From: Trema orientale
Taxonomy: Eukaryota > Streptophyta > Magnoliopsida > Rosales > Cannabaceae
Direction of reading: 5' to 3'
NCBI GenBank assembly: GCA_002914845.1
Contig: JXTC01000095.1
Coordinates: 275,168-339,167 of the forward strand
DNA: 64,000 bases
Position 1 is the first letter of the stretch; every line of letters starts with the position of its first letter. Both the position numbers and the translations under genes were made by a program. The notes beneath the pieces are model-generated. The model was not told the DNA's origin and did not search any database. It saw nothing but the letters and a program-made list of their open reading frames with translations. Shown piece after piece: positions 1-12,380 of this stretch.

Positions 1-1505
1 TTCTTTATGTGATCTTAAACTTAATATATAATTTTAATTAATTAAAAAATGCTGTGGCTACTCTCTAATTAACTAAAATTATATTGACCACTAGATATTT
101 ATTATATTATGTTCCAGGCTCTACTTAATGCCTAAGAATAATTATGTAGTATCGTGATAGGCATTTACCAAGAACACTCCCAGGAAAATTGGTCGGGCAT
201 TGCCTCATTAAAAACTAACTCCTTAGACAGAGTAGCGTTCCCAGGGAAACTAGTGGCACAACGGCTTATTCAGAACTAGTTTGTGTAGAACTTCCTCAGC
301 TCACGCTTTCTCATGTCAACCCCATAACTGTTTATGAATTATTCATAACCTAATTATTCACCTAAATAATTATCTAAATTTATTTAGTGAACATTTTATA
401 AGTCTTAATGTGCTTAAAATTTAGGCACTTAACTAAAGTTTTATGTATAAAATCAAGTTTTATGAGAATAAACCAAAATTCTACAAATTCTAAGAATATC
501 TAAGCTAAAGGATATGTTATAATTTGTAAAATAAAATTTTCATAAAAATAAACATAAATTGCATAATTAAAACATAAATATTATGCACTAATATGATTTT
601 ATACATAAAATAATTCAATTCCATAAGCATGAAAAATATAACCAAAATATATATATATATATTCGTACATGATATAAGCATTAAAAATTATTTGCATATA
701 TATACATATTTTAATGTATAAACTTAATTTGAGCAACATGATAAAAATGCTCAACAAATAATTATTTATGTGCTAAAATACCTTAAACCAACATTGCATG
801 CATAAAACAAAATTATACATGCATATTCATAAATTAGGCACATATATAAAATTTAGTACACTAAAATTGTCTATAAGTGTCATTTTACAAATAATTTCTA
901 ATAATTTGAACCCAAATACAAACAAATATTATTTAAACTTAAAAAACATGCACGAAAACATAAATAAACAGTTAATTCATGCAACTATAAGCCAAATCAC
1001 ACATATTATAACAAACATAAATGATATATATGCCAAAAAAATGAATTTTCCACTAAAAATACCAATATATATAAAATCTGAAAAATAAAAAATAATTTCA
1101 AAAATTCCTTTTAGTTTATTTCTGAAATTAAACCTACAAAAGTGTCATTTTTCGAACCAGCAGAATAGAAATGACGTTTTTGAAATATACTGAAATAAAA
1201 TTGTTATTTGTGAAAACTGCAGCAGAAAATTGGCATTTTTAAATAAGTCATCTTCAACCTCCAGCCGGGTCAATTTCGACCCGGTTCATACCCGCTTTAA
1301 ACCCGAGTGAATCTTGAGATTTCAGACACTAAAATTAACGTTTCAAATCATGACAATGTTAGAAAATTCATTTCCTAATGATTTTTAACCTTAGTTTTCA
1401 TCAAAAAATTCTAAAACTCAAACTTTGATTATTATTATTTTTTTGTTGGGTACAAAAACGAAAATTCAAAGATTTGCATAAAATCAAGGCAGAGGTAATT
1501 TCAAA
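1..1505 (-). other. AT-rich non-coding internal region of an LTR element (left end outside window)
   Basis: This stretch lies directly inside the primer site and LTR at 1506-1867, so on the minus strand it would be the start of the internal region of that element. It is very AT-rich and I see no gag or pol motif on either strand. The 96-codon open frame at 798-1088 is low-complexity Lys/Asn/Ile sequence and is not convincing. The element is either non-autonomous or its coding part lies beyond the left edge. Confidence 0.4.
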
Positions 1506-1517
1506 GCTCTGATACCA
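1506..1517 (-). promoter_or_regulatory. tRNA-Met primer binding site
   Basis: Read on the minus strand the bases are TGGTATCAGAGC, the usual plant LTR-retrotransposon site complementary to initiator tRNA-Met. Two bases separate it from the end of the LTR at 1520-1867. Confidence 0.7.
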
Positions 1518-1519
1518 AA

Positions 1520-1867
1520 TGTAAGTAAAACAATTATCTAAAACATGTTTCTAATTGATTGAAACATATAAACAGTAAACCCAACTAACCTCCAACCATT
1601 GAAAATGAGAAAAATTGTAGAAAATTATTCACACTGTTTCTCACACTTGCTCACTGTGATTGATGGTGTATGTATGTAATCATTGAGCAGTGAGAGGACT
1701 CAAATTCGTATTTATAGATGTTCTCCCATCAAGAACCTTTAAATTTAGTTTCGCAACCGAAACTGGTTACCACTTCCGAGTATCAATGGCCATCTAACGC
1801 CATTTACTGGTGCTTACTGTTGCACCATTATTTTTGTAACATTAAAACGTTACATGTTGTTGATACA
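1520..1867 (-). repeat. Putative 5' LTR of a minus-strand LTR element
   Basis: On the minus strand it starts TGTATC and ends CTTACA, giving the TG...CA ends expected of an LTR. A TATAAATA box lies near 1709-1716 on the same strand, and the tRNA-Met primer site follows directly. The partner LTR would be left of position 1, so the pair cannot be confirmed here. Its insertion is close to the point where ZRK copy A loses its C-terminal coding sequence. Confidence 0.6.
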
Positions 1868-1932
1868 CCACTGAACAAGCTTACCAAATTCAATCAATTG
1901 TTTTCTGTTTTTTTCCTCCCAACATTCTGCGG

Positions 1933-2708
1933 CTATCTTCCCCATGAATCCTCCACCAAGACTACTCCGGACGTTAAATCGCTTCCGTTGCAAAAATAAG
2001 TTACTATCTTCCCCGTTAGGAGTTGGCCAAACAAAATCCGAAAGCCACAGACATCACTCTTTTCTCTACAACGTCCGTTGGAAATCACCTCCAGAGCAAG
2101 AAAATCAAATTTCCCACAAACGTCCACATCAACATGAGTCTTATTACCCTCAAGGATCGGTATTATGGCTTGGAACTCGGACAGTTTGGCTGTGTAGTTT
2201 TGGTCTAAGAATATATTTGTCGGCTTTACATTTCGATAGATTATCGTCTTTGGCAGGCCGTGGTGGAGGTACGCAACCGCGTTGGCTATCCCGATAGCAA
2301 TCCTTAACTTCCGTTCCCACGGTAGTTGTTGATGTTTATCGTAGATATAGCGGTCGAGATTTCCCTTGGCGGGAAAATTCTTTTGGTTGCGATTTTTTCT
2401 TACCAACTGAAGACTTTTAACTGTTTTACCGAAATTTCGCGATCTTCATGAACTCCTCTGTACATGATGCAGGTAGAATCCATGTGTGTCTGCCACTTGA
2501 AGTCAGATGTGGCTTTCTTGACTTCTTCGGTAGAGTAAGACCGAATCGGATTGCATTCTCCATTGAAAGTGATAATGACCTGTAGTAACATGGTTGCACC
2601 ATTATTTAGGAAATGACCCTTCTTTTCGGTCTCGTTTTGGTTCTTTATGAAGCGTGGGAACTTCATGGAAGGATAGTAGATGAAGCTGGTATCTAAATTG
2701 TCTCTCAC
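1933..2708 (-). pseudogene. ZRK/ZED1-like pseudokinase pseudogene, copy A
   Basis: Two open pieces in different frames (2708-2400 and 2406-1933) read as the N-terminal and middle parts of a ZED1-related kinase. The first carries the family's NNGATMLLQVI and CNPIRSYSTEEVKKAT signatures and an ISVKQ segment around the VAIK lysine. The second carries a catalytic-loop equivalent YRNVKPTN and a DFG equivalent SEFQ. Compared with intact copy E, about 45 residues are missing at the junction: the C-helix and the segment equivalent to NVLKLLGCC. The C-terminal helices after the GKRP-equivalent region are also gone, close to the LTR at 1520-1867. HRD has become YRN, so even a full version could not be an active kinase. 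Clearly broken. Confidence 0.85.
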
Positions 2709-2739
2709 TTTCTTTGAGGAAATATGATCAAATCAACTC

Positions 2740-3505
2740 GGATATATGGGGGAATTTACACCTAGGGAGTCTACTAAATCCTTGTGATGAAAAATAGGAC
2801 TCACTCATTAATATTTTCAAAACTAACCCCAATTGCCATGTCACATATATAAAATTACTTGGATACCATATTTCTTCAACAAACTTCAAACTACTTTAGC
2901 CACCACCACCGGTCCCGATCCCGACCCCGGCGGCGGTGCCTCCACTCGACTAGGGTCGAAAATTTTCGATTGTAGTCAAACTTGTCCGACCACCTCTCCC
3001 GGTTGTTTCGATCATTTTTCAACCGGTGGTCGGAAAATTTCGACTCCAATCGAAAATATTCGACTGGGGTCGAACCACCATTCGACCGTAGTCGAACAAT
3101 TCGACTGGGGTCGAAGCCACCAGTCGAAAATCGAACCCGGTTGTTCCAATCATTTTTCAACCGATGGCCAGAAAATTTCGACTCCAGTCGAAAATGTTCG
3201 ACTGGGGTCGAAGCCACTGGTCAAAAATTTCGACCGGCGTTCGACTATGGTCGAAAATTTCGACCCTAGTCGAACATAGCCGGCCGTCTTCCCGGCGCCG
3301 CCTCCGTCACTTTTGATTTTTTCGACTTGGTTGAAAATTTTCGACTAGAGTCGAGTCAGGGGTAATTTTGGAACTCCAAAAATATTCATTAAATGACATG
3401 GTAATAAAAGTCCTACTTTTGTAAATAGTTTATAAGTTGTCCCTTTTTTCATCATATGTATTAAAAGAGGGTCAAAATTGATAATTCCCCGGATATTTAT
3501 TCACA
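2740..3505. mobile_element. Possible inverted-repeat element with GC-rich TCGAC-motif core
   Basis: The outer ends are loosely inverted: a GATATATGGGGGAATT-type left end near 2741 faces an AATTCCCCGGATAT right end near 3500, with AT-rich arms containing paired CATGTCA and GATGAAAAA segments. The core (about 2900-3350) is unusually GC-rich and packed with TTCGACTGGGGTCGAA-type palindromes. Two diverged copies of a unit of about 130 bp start near 2995 and 3138. All frames through it are open because of the repeat, so the open frames there are not taken as genes. It sits just upstream of ZRK copy A. Confidence 0.4.
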
Positions 3506-3549
3506 ACTGGTTTAGTACTAGTTCCTAATTAAACGGGTAAACGGTGGCA

Positions 3550-4039
3550 TGTTAGATGATATTAGGATTGCAAATAAACTAAATAAAAATCCTAAATCAT
3601 TCATGCTAAATTGATATGTTAGGATTTATTGAATATACCTGAGTCCATGGCTAATCTGTAGAGTATTAGAAATGGAGCGACTGAAGGCATAAGCGTGAAC
3701 AAGAGATGATATTTAGAGAGTTTTGATCTTTTGCAGCCTAAACCCTAATGTCACTCAGATCGAGTTCTTTGTAACTGATGGTGGGTTATACAAAATTGAG
3801 CGTACGTAAAATTTTAGCTGTAGGGACCATAATCCTAATAGGTTCTTTAAATAGTTCATATTGGGTATCTATCAAACCCAACTATGTAACTAACAGGGTA
3901 TCCACACTGGTATCCATACCCAGTTGGATATTCTGACTCAGTTTTATTTAATTAATTATTAGGTCTACTTAAGAGTAATATGGCCTAATACAATTATTTT
4001 GTATATGTGGCACAACATAGGAAATACAATTTCCTAACA
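3550..4039 (-). repeat. 3' LTR of Copia-1
   Basis: It is 490 bp with ends TGTTAG...CTAACA. It aligns along its full length with 9740-10229. The element side shows a purine-rich AATAGGAGAT on the minus strand, suitable as polypurine tract. Confidence 0.9.
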
Positions 4040-4546
4040 ATCTCCTATTCGGGTCACATATACACCGTACACATTTGGATTGTGAACTGAAGTATAGCCA
4101 TGAATATACCATATTATTCCTGAATATCTCCGAAGTTGCAATCCCGTCCATCAGATATATCAGCACGAAACCAAAGCGCTCGTCGTTGCACTTATTTGGA
4201 TGGCAACTAGAACCCTTAATAATCACCGTACTAATACACCTGAATGACATAGATCGAGTATAGAATATGGCATAAAAATTATATACAATGTGATTTACCG
4301 TGCCTATTTCCAATTAGTCCTCCTTAAACTTTATTGAAATCGACCTTAGTCTTTCCCCTTTAGTGCATTACCGCAAACTTTATTGTTAACCACATTAATA
4401 GGAAAGCAAGAAAAATATGAAAGGCATCATATATTAAAATTAAGTAGAGCCTACAATGAAAACCATTATCATTTAGAATATACTGCAATATACAAACATA
4501 AACAAGTGTCATACAATAAGTATCTAAACCAAATTATAAACTCCCG

Positions 4547-4950
4547 CTAAAACTGCACACTATCCAAAAATATAACACCCATACAAGCAGTGTGCTCGTG
4601 AAAGACCTTAGGTGGTAAACCTTTGGTGAGCAGATCCGCTATCATAGAGTTTGTACCAATATGCTCAATTGACACTAAGCGTCTCTGAACTATTTCTCTC
4701 ACAGCTAGGAACTTAATATTAATGTGCTTTGACTTTGATGAGCTCCCGTTGCCGTTAGAATATAAGACTGCAGAGTTATTGTCACAATAAAGTTTCAATG
4801 GCCTCTCAATGCTATTTACTACATGCAGCCCGATGACAAAGTTTTGCAGCCATATTCCTTGATTGGATGCCTCATAACAAGCTATGAATTCAGCCTCTAT
4901 AGTTGAAGTAGCTACGAGTGTCTGCTTGGCACTCTTCTAGAAAATAGCTC
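4547..4950 (-). pseudogene. Copia-1 RNase H remnant
   Basis: The minus-strand frame at 4798-4547 reads the end of a Copia RNase H, with CDNNSAVLYSNGNG followed by the KHINIKF and IADLLTKGLP signatures. The preceding part (about 4810-4950) continues in another frame with the ...EAEFIACYEA-like segment and a stop. It lies at the 3' end of the element, next to the 3' LTR. Confidence 0.85.
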
Positions 4951-6060
4951 TTCTAGCTAAAAGAAAGACATAGCCCAATATAGATCTTTTACTGTCTAGA
5001 CATCCCGCAAAATCGAGTCGGAGTACCCAATGATCTCCAAAATGTCCGATCTCTGATAAGTGAGCATGTACTCTTTTGTTCTCTGTAAGTACCTCATAAC
5101 CCTCTTTGCTGCCTTCCAATGATCCACTCCAGGGTTACTCATATATCAGCCCAATATACCAACTATGAACGCAAGATCTGGACGCGTATACCTGAGTATA
5201 CATCAGACTCCCTACAGTCAAAGCATAAGGAAACTGTTCTATGGCTTCTTTATCAATATCATTCTTAGGACTTTGATTGAGACTAAATTTATCTCCCTTA
5301 GACGCTGGAGTGTCTGTTGGTGCACATTTATCCATATCAAACTTATTGAGTACTCTCTCAATATAGTCTTTTGTAATAACCCAAGGATACCCCAAGAGCG
5401 ATCTCAGTGTATTCGTATACCTACTACAAAAGAGGCGACTCTAAGATCTTTCATTTCAAAATTCCTCGCAAGAAATCTGTTGGTATCATGTAGTAAGCCT
5501 ATATCACTAATTGCCAGTAGTATGATATCAACATAAAGAATCAAGAAGATAAACTTACTCCTACTGAACTTATGGTATACACAATCATCAACAGGATTTA
5601 CCTTAAAACCGAACGAGAGAATTACCTTATGAAATTTGTGATACCATTGACGGGAAGCCTACCTGAGATCATAGATGGACTTCTTGAGGACTTTGGATCT
5701 CCCGATACAAAGTTTTCTAGATGCACCATATATATTGTTTTATTAATGTTACGATTGAGAAATGCTGTCTTAACATCCATCTGATGAAGCTCAAGATCAT
5801 GATGTGCCACAAGTGCCATAATAACTCAAAAGTAATCCTTTGAAGTAACTGGAGAGAAAATCTCTTTAAAGTCAATGCATTCCTTCTGGGTGAAGCCTTT
5901 AGCAACAAGACATGCCTTATATCTGTTAACATTGCGTTTCGAGTCCCATTTAGTCTTAAATATCCATTTGCAACTAATGGGCTTCGAACCTTCAGGTAAT
6001 TTGATGAGATCCCAAATATCATTGTCTCTTATAGACTTCATTTCCTCATTCATGGCATGA
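4937..6060 (-). pseudogene. Copia-1 reverse transcriptase remnant
   Basis: The minus-strand fragments read as a Copia reverse transcriptase broken over several frames. The order is MNEEMKSI..DNDIWDL, then KWIFKTKWDS, then a DVKTAFLN segment near 5770-5785, then a catalytic motif near 5530-5545. The catalytic YVDD is changed to YVDI, so one of the two metal-binding aspartates is lost. Further pieces (5395-5135) include FDMDKCAPTDTPASKGDK. Stops and frameshifts run throughout. Confidence 0.85.
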
Positions 6061-6146
6061 TTCTACTTTTGAGATTTGGAACTTTGTTTAACTTGTGTGA
6101 AGTTGATTGGATCATCTTCCACTATCCTAATGTCAAACTTATGTTC

Positions 6147-7330
6147 CTAGAGATATACGACATAGTCATCCGAAATTGCATTTCTCCTTTCTCTTGTGGA
6201 CCTCCTTAAAAGCACTAGTTCTTGAGGCTGTTGAGTTTGCTCTGCAGGAGCATTTATCTCAACTGGGACAGGAACCTTCTGAACGTTATCTTGAACTGGA
6301 GCGATTGCATCTCTAACAATAATATTGACAGGAATGGAATCCTGAATGTCCTGACCATTGTCAATAGCAACCATAGGAAGAGAAACAAATTCTTCTTCAA
6401 AAACAATATCCCTAACCTTATCTTCCCTCCCAAACTCAATATCCTCAAGAAGTTTGGCATTTTCCATCTCAAAGAAAGACTTTACTGTGGGATCATAAAA
6501 CTTATAGCCTCTGGATCTTTCAGAATACCCAACAAAATAGCAACTTATGGTTCTTGAGTCTAGTTTCTTTTCATTCGGCCTATAAGGCCTTGCCTCAGCT
6601 GGACAACCCCATATGTGTAAATGATGGAAGCCCAATCAAGAGTTCATAAGGAGTTTTAGCTACTGCTTTGCTCAATACTCTGTTAAGGATATATGCTACA
6701 GTTTTGAGAGCGTCTCCCTATAGTGATTCTGGTAAGGTGGAATGATTGATCATACTCCTTACCATATCCTTTAGTGTCCTATTATACTGTTCAGCAACCA
6801 TTCATACTAGGTTTCGCAGGCATAGTGTATTGCGGGACGATGCTGCACTCTTCTGAATACTTAGCAAAGGACCCTGGACGTTACTCACCTAATCTGTCAT
6901 ACTGATCGTAGTATTTAGTACCACGATCAGATTTGATAGCCTTAATTTTCTTATCAAACTGATTTTAAACCTCAGCTTTATAAGCCTTAAATATGTCCAG
7001 TAATTGTGACTTCTTATAAATTAAGTATATGTACCCATAACGAGAATAATCGTCTATGAACGTGATAAAGTACTGTTGTCCATTTCAAGAAGCCATAGAA
7101 AATTGCCACAGATGTTTGTATGTATCAGTTATAAGATGGTAGAGCTCCTACTGGCATCTAACTTCTTAACGTTTGTCTGTTTCTCCTTTATACACTTAAC
7201 ACAGACTTTAAAGTCTGCCAAATCAAGGGGATCAAGGATCCCATCAGACACAAGACGTTCAATTTTTTATTTAGAAATGTGTCCTAAGCGTCTGTGCCAC
7301 GACATCGATGAGTCCTCATTAGTTAATTTT
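6147..7330 (-). pseudogene. Copia-1 integrase remnant
   Basis: The best piece (6635-6147) contains [14 protein letters not shown] and SCYFVGYSERSRGYKFYDP, the C-terminal integrase/linker signature of Copia elements, followed by an acidic linker. The catalytic core between about 6640 and 7300 is recognisable only in short pieces with frame changes, including an IKSDRGTKYYDQ-like segment near 6900-6940 whose continuation is shifted. Inactive. Confidence 0.75.
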
Positions 7331-7730
7331 CGTTTTGTACCTCTTGAATTAACATGCAAAACAAAGTTTCATTTACGGAGGGTTGCGCATTTAATATATA
7401 TAAGTTGTCATTAAGAAAATCGGTACCAACAACAATTGAATTATACATAGGACTAAATAAATTATTTCTGAAAGAATAAGTGAGTCCAGATTTATCCAAT
7501 ACAGAAATAGAAATCAAATTCTGCCTTAAAGACGGCACCACAAAAGTCTCATACAAATCCAAATATTTCTCAGAATTCAGAAACAACCCAAAATACCCTA
7601 TGGCCTCTACCTCAGCTGTTTGGTCGTCACCTACATAGATAATCTTTCAGCATCACTTGGCTTCTGGCTCCATAGGCAACCCTACATGGAAACACTAACA
7701 TGAGTAATAGCACCAGAATCTACTCACCAA
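7323..7730 (-). pseudogene. Copia-1 protease and pre-integrase remnant
   Basis: A VDSGAITHVS segment near 7700-7730 carries the Asp-Ser-Gly catalytic triad of the aspartic protease. Stops follow. The frame at 7586-7323 (LDLYETFVVPSLRQNLISISVLD) is the usual Copia protease-to-integrase linker. Confidence 0.75.
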
Positions 7731-8565
7731 GTGTCTTTAGGTACAGAAGTTAAATTAACTTCAGAACAAACATAAATGAGAAGTTTACCCTTCTTAATAC
7801 ACCAAGCTTTGTACTTAGCCCATTCTTTCTTCAAGTGTCCACCATTTCCACAAAAGAAACAACCTTGCTCATCTTGCTTCTTGTGTGCCTTAGCAGGTGG
7901 AGCTACGGCAGCTTCTTTACGCTTATCCATTTTCCTCTTTTTTGCCTAAGAGGTAGTGGTCAAGTTAGCATTTTCAGGTCTTACAGCTTTGATTTTCTCT
8001 TCCTCCTGAACATAAATGGCTATTAACTCATTAATATTCTATTTGTCCTTTTGGGTGTTGTATATGGTCTGTAAGTTTCCATACTGAATAGGAAGATAAA
8101 ACAAATCCAAGGCCACAAACAAATCCTCATTAATTTCTAACTTGAATTCCTTAAGCTTGCCAGCCAAATGAGACATCTGTATGATGTACTCCCTTATGTT
8201 TCCTTTGCCGTTATACCTCATTGAGATGAGTTTGCCTAAGGTACTGATCACCTCATCTTTTTCATTTTCATATCTCAAGAGCAGCAAGGAAATCTTTAGC
8301 ATCTTCCTTTTTAGGCAAAGAGCCGCGTACCTTCTGGAATAGAGCGTTTTATGATCATGGCACTCATACGATTGGACTTTTTCTGAAGCTCAAAGTTCCT
8401 TTTATCCTCAGTAGAATTTTCTTCCGTAAGAGCAGCGGGTTGGTCCTTTCTGAGTGCTAGGTCAATATCCATATAACCCAGTACGATCATGACATTCTCT
8501 TTCTAGGTCTTAAAGTTTGTGCGTTTGTGCCCGTAGGCACAGGAATTGTACTCAGATTGGCAGAA
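7724..8565 (-). pseudogene. Copia-1 gag remnant
   Basis: Pieces in several frames read as a Copia gag. They comprise an N-terminal TNAQTLRPRKR/GYMDIDLALR region (about 8560-8440), a middle capsid part (8302-8039, SMRYNGKGNIREYI), and a zinc knuckle near 7880-7830. The knuckle reads CFFCGNGGHLKKEW, so the last cysteine of the CCHC motif is Trp. The coding region is dead. Confidence 0.8.
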
Positions 8566-9725
8566 ATACTAGCAGCAGAAACTGAATAGAGAACAAAATA
8601 AAATCATAAATTAACCATACTCATAACTTGGATGTCATATATATAGGCATACAATTTAATCATAAAATATGCAAACATGACATATATCACATAATCCCAT
8701 AAGGTGGGCTATCATTATAAGATACCTAGCACAACATTCATAAGCCTTTCTTTGTGCTGACTCATTAACTTGCAAGTGGTACTCTCAAATGCAATGATCA
8801 AACACTGACAGTAAATCCTGTAAAACAACAAACCTTCCTTTTTGCCGATTTATTATTCACATAGAAACCAAACAATCATCACGTATTTACCATCACATGT
8901 GTATTTGATGTAGTGCCAAATGATCACCTTCCTTTGAGCCGATAATCACCCGCATTAACAACAAACTCACTACATCTTCATATGTCAGTATAAATAAGAC
9001 TACGCAATAGAGGTTACTTTGGCAACTTATTGCTTTATCGAATCTATCCCAACATACAAGACAAATAGTATAATGAAAAAATCCAAAATGCTTAAGCCAA
9101 ATAAGTTTTTCATAAATATAAAACAAAAGCAATTGAGTTTGTAACATTTATCAATTCTAAAATCCAAAAAGAGTTTTCAATGGATAAATGCGGGTCGTTA
9201 CTTAAATAGATTTCATGGTAATTTATCTTTATTGGTCATGTCTTGGATTGGATCCCTTTGAGTTGGTTCAAAAACGACTCAATTCTATCCAAAAAGGGAT
9301 CAAAAATACCCGAGAGGTCAGCGCTGCGTTGTTGGCCAAAAACTGAAGTAACACTGCGGCGCTCATTGCATAACGCCGCGGTGCTCAGTGTTCTGGTTAA
9401 AACCCAGAACACGAGCCCGCAGTGCAAGCGCTTGCCTTTCTGTCACCCAGCGCTGCGGCACTAAACCGATTTTCTGGAAAAAATTTCTGATCCGAAAATC
9501 GTCCAAAACACCAAAATACCTCAAGACATCAATTTTAAGCCTTAATAATTACAATTAACGATCCTTAAACCCAGAAATAAACCCTCATAACATCAAAATA
9601 TTCAACATATCATGAAAAATCACAGATCATACATAAATAATCCAAAACTTAGAAAACTTAATAGCTATAGATTATCAAAACTAGAGTCATGCATGATTAA
9701 CCCAATCAACTTAACATGAAAACAT

Positions 9726-9737
9726 GCTCTGATACTA
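9726..9737 (-). promoter_or_regulatory. Primer binding site of Copia-1
   Basis: Minus strand TAGTATCAGAGC, one change from the canonical tRNA-Met site, two bases inside the 5' LTR. Confidence 0.8.
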
Positions 9738-9739
9738 CT

Positions 9740-10229
9740 TGTAAGATGGTATTAGGATTGCAAATAAACTAAATAGAAACTCTAAATCATTCATGCTAAA
9801 TTGAAAGTTTAGAGTTTGTTGAATATACCTGAGTCCATGGCTAATCTGTAGAGGATTAGATATGGAGAGATCGAAGGCAGAAGCGTGAACAAGAGATGAT
9901 ATTTAGAGAGTTTTGATCTTCTGTAGTCTAAACCCTAATATCACTCAGATGGAGTTCTCTGTAACTGATAGTGGGTTATAGAGAGTTGAGCGTACGTAAA
10001 ATTTTGGCTAGAGAGACCACAACCCTAATAGGATCTTTAAATAGTCCCTATTGAGTATCTATCAAACCCAACTGGGTGACTAACGGGATATCCACATTAG
10101 TATCTATACTCAGTTGGATATTCTGACCCAGCTTTGTTTAATCACTTATTGGATCTGCTTAAAAATAATATGGCCCAATATAATTATTTTGTATATGTGG
10201 CCCAACATAAGAAATACAATTTCCTAATA
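9740..10229 (-). repeat. 5' LTR of Copia-1
   Basis: 490 bp, full-length match to 3550-4039. On the plus strand it begins TGTAAG and ends CTAATA. Confidence 0.9.
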
Positions 10230-10327
10230 TGGTATTCACTTCAAAGAGTTAATACGCATTGGTTGTAGAATTTAGGCTAAGCAGAGATTTTCATTGATAG
10301 AGTCTTGACGTCAAGGGGTGTGATATT

Positions 10328-10398
<71 letters not shown>

Positions 10399-11003
10399 AT
10401 GGTTCCGGGTCCTGTTCACGGGTCTTGTTCAAAACCGCCGATACTGTTAAAAAAAAAAAAAAAAAAAGCTGCTGAGAGTGTAATAAAAGACTACTAAAGG
10501 TCTATTGCTCGTAGACTTACTCATCCAACGTGACTAATGGATTGCACTGTTCTTGCTTTTCGTATAAGATATACACGTAGGCTCGATATGAAATCCCTTT
10601 ATTAAAAAGACAGGATAAGTCACGTTCCTTTCTTCATTGTGGGTCTCACAGTATTATTAAGCCACACAATTTTGAAAAAGTGAACCGACTGAAAGACTTA
10701 TTTACTAGTTGTATGAGACAAGCAAAGGAAAGTTGTTTTAACATTGTCTTTATAGGATAAAGATGATATATAGTTGCCCATTCCCCGGTCCCATGAATCA
10801 GGTGGCGCTACATCACACGTAAAGGTATGAAAAGTCATTTTTTATCCACAAATATTAAACTCAGGTTTGGGCAAAAAAAACTCATTTTCAAAAAAATTGT
10901 TATGAGCTACAAAAAGATGCACATACGAACCATCTTATTAATATGTAGCATTTCAGAGAAGAGAACGAAAAAAATAAAAATAAAAGAAAAAGTAATCTAT
11001 GAT
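10230..11003. other. Intergenic, poly-A tracts, no gene seen
   Basis: This holds a 65-base A run (10332-10396), then a short GC-richer stretch (ATGGTTCCGGGTCCTG...) and a second A run near 10450. Nothing codes. The long A run followed by unrelated DNA could mark an old retroposed sequence, but no body could be recognised. Confidence 0.5.
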
Positions 11004-11193
11004 GGACCCGTTTGGGATAATTTTTACTTCCTGAAATAAAAGTTTCAGAAGATCTTCCTATAAAAACTAGTGAGTCCATGCTTCATTAAAAAGATCTTCT
11101 AATTAAAAAAAATCTTTTGACAATTCATCCAAACACCCTAAAAGTAACTTTTGGACTCCAAAAGATCTTTAGAAGCTATGCCAAACAGGCCCG
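11004..11193. mobile_element. MITE with GGACCCGTTTGG / CCAAACAGGCCC ends
   Basis: The left end GGACCCGTTTGGGATAA faces a right end ATGCCAAACAGGCCC, a common plant MITE terminus, with AAAGATCTTCT-type inverted inner sequences. No clear target duplication could be fixed. Confidence 0.5.
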
Positions 11194-11728
11194 ATATAAT
11201 AAATAAGCAAGGCAACTTATAGCATTAATGTTGCCTTTTCTTTTAAATAAAAAAGTCGTTATAGAACCAATATTATTGCATGACAAACTAAAAAATTATT
11301 CTTTAAATCTTGCAGTATCTTATCTAAAGCTTCGAAACAATGTTTGTTATTTATTGGTACTTCATCCCATAATATGAGTGATATTTTTTTTTTGCTAATT
11401 GAGTTCCTTTTTTGATGTGACAGGTGAAAAATTTATTGGTTGATAAATGTATTCGAAATCTTGAATGTACAGTTCTGTCATTAGGTAATAATAATGAAGC
11501 TATTCCAGATGACTAGACATCATTCAAAAAAGAATAGATCTTGGAAAAGGACAACATAAAACGTCATCAACATACAACGAGAATGCCTTGGAAACAATAT
11601 AAGAAAAAATAACCAACAAAAATTCGAAGTAAAATGTTCCGCATTAGTTGCAGGAGCAACGTACACCTCAATTTTAGGATTCCAGTAGCATCAATTATTA
11701 CCGTATATTTAAGTAAATAACTTATTCA

Positions 11729-12380
11729 TCAGGAAAAATAAAAAATAAAATGAGGGGGAATAACATTGGATGCTTTCATCAGTGTAAGTGCCTTTTCTAC
11801 TTCAATCATGTTGGGCCTATGATCAGGATTTACTTGGGTGCACCTCTGCATAACCTTAATATATTCCATTACTTCTTTTTTGGTAAAATTCACGACACCC
11901 TTCTGTAATTGTCTCCAAATAATTTTCAAACTAACCCTCGAAATCGTTTGTACTATTTTGGTCAAGAAGCTCAAATAGCATATCCAAAGTAATCTTCACT
12001 ATCAAGACTTCCATCAGTAGGACACCAAAGCTAGACACATCACTCTTTTCCGTATAATACTTACAAACACAATCCATGACCTTATGAGTTTCGTCTTCAG
12101 GAATTGGTACTGCGGTTTGGGATTCAAAGAGCTTAACGGCTTCGTATTGGTCCAAGAATATATTTGCAGGCTTTATATCTCAATGGATGATCATCTTTGG
12201 TGGTGGAGGTACCCTACCACGTTGGCTATTCTGGTAGCAATCCTCAACTTGCGCTCCCACGAATTATGATAGTTGTTGAATATTGTCACCATAGGTATAA
12301 CTGCCAAAATTTCCTTGGTTGGAAATTCATGGGCCAATATGCTCTCAATCTTGATACGATATCGCGACTTTGTTTGCTAT
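11729..12380 (-). pseudogene. ZRK/ZED1-like pseudokinase pseudogene, copy B
   Basis: Only the C-lobe and a short piece before it remain. Frames at 12155-11931 and 11974-11729 read FLDQYEAVKLFESQ (DFG equivalent FES), then YTEKSDVSSFGVLLMEVL, then a C-terminal segment QRCTQVNPDHRPNMIEVEKAL. Upstream, RKLRIATRIANVVGYLHHQ is visible in another frame near 12270-12200, with a stop where the HRD should be. A further degenerate stretch reaches about 12350 (EFPT... equivalent). The whole N-lobe is absent, and the Copia-2 insertion begins at 12500. Same strand and family as copy E. Confidence 0.85.

Larger units (their letters stand above)
3550..10229 (-). mobile_element. Degenerate Ty1/Copia retrotransposon, structurally complete (Copia-1)
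   Basis: Two 490-bp LTRs (3550-4039 and 9740-10229) flank gag, protease, integrase, reverse transcriptase and RNase H remnants in Copia order on the minus strand. The primer site is at 9726-9737. The outside 5-mers are TGGCA (3545-3549) and TGGTA (10230-10234), a target duplication with one change. By eye the LTRs differ at roughly one position in eight, and the coding part carries many stops and frameshifts, so this is an old, dead copy. A GC-rich leader at about 9290-9470 contains repeated GCGC/GCGGCGCT-like words. Confidence 0.92.

Noticed and set aside
798-1088. 96-codon frame in AT-rich DNA
   Set aside because: Low-complexity Asn/Lys/Ile composition with no family resemblance; lies in a probable LTR-element interior.
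2833-3279. Open frames on both strands across the TCGAC repeat block
   Set aside because: All frames stay open because of the repeat words; the predicted proteins are repeat translations with no domain.
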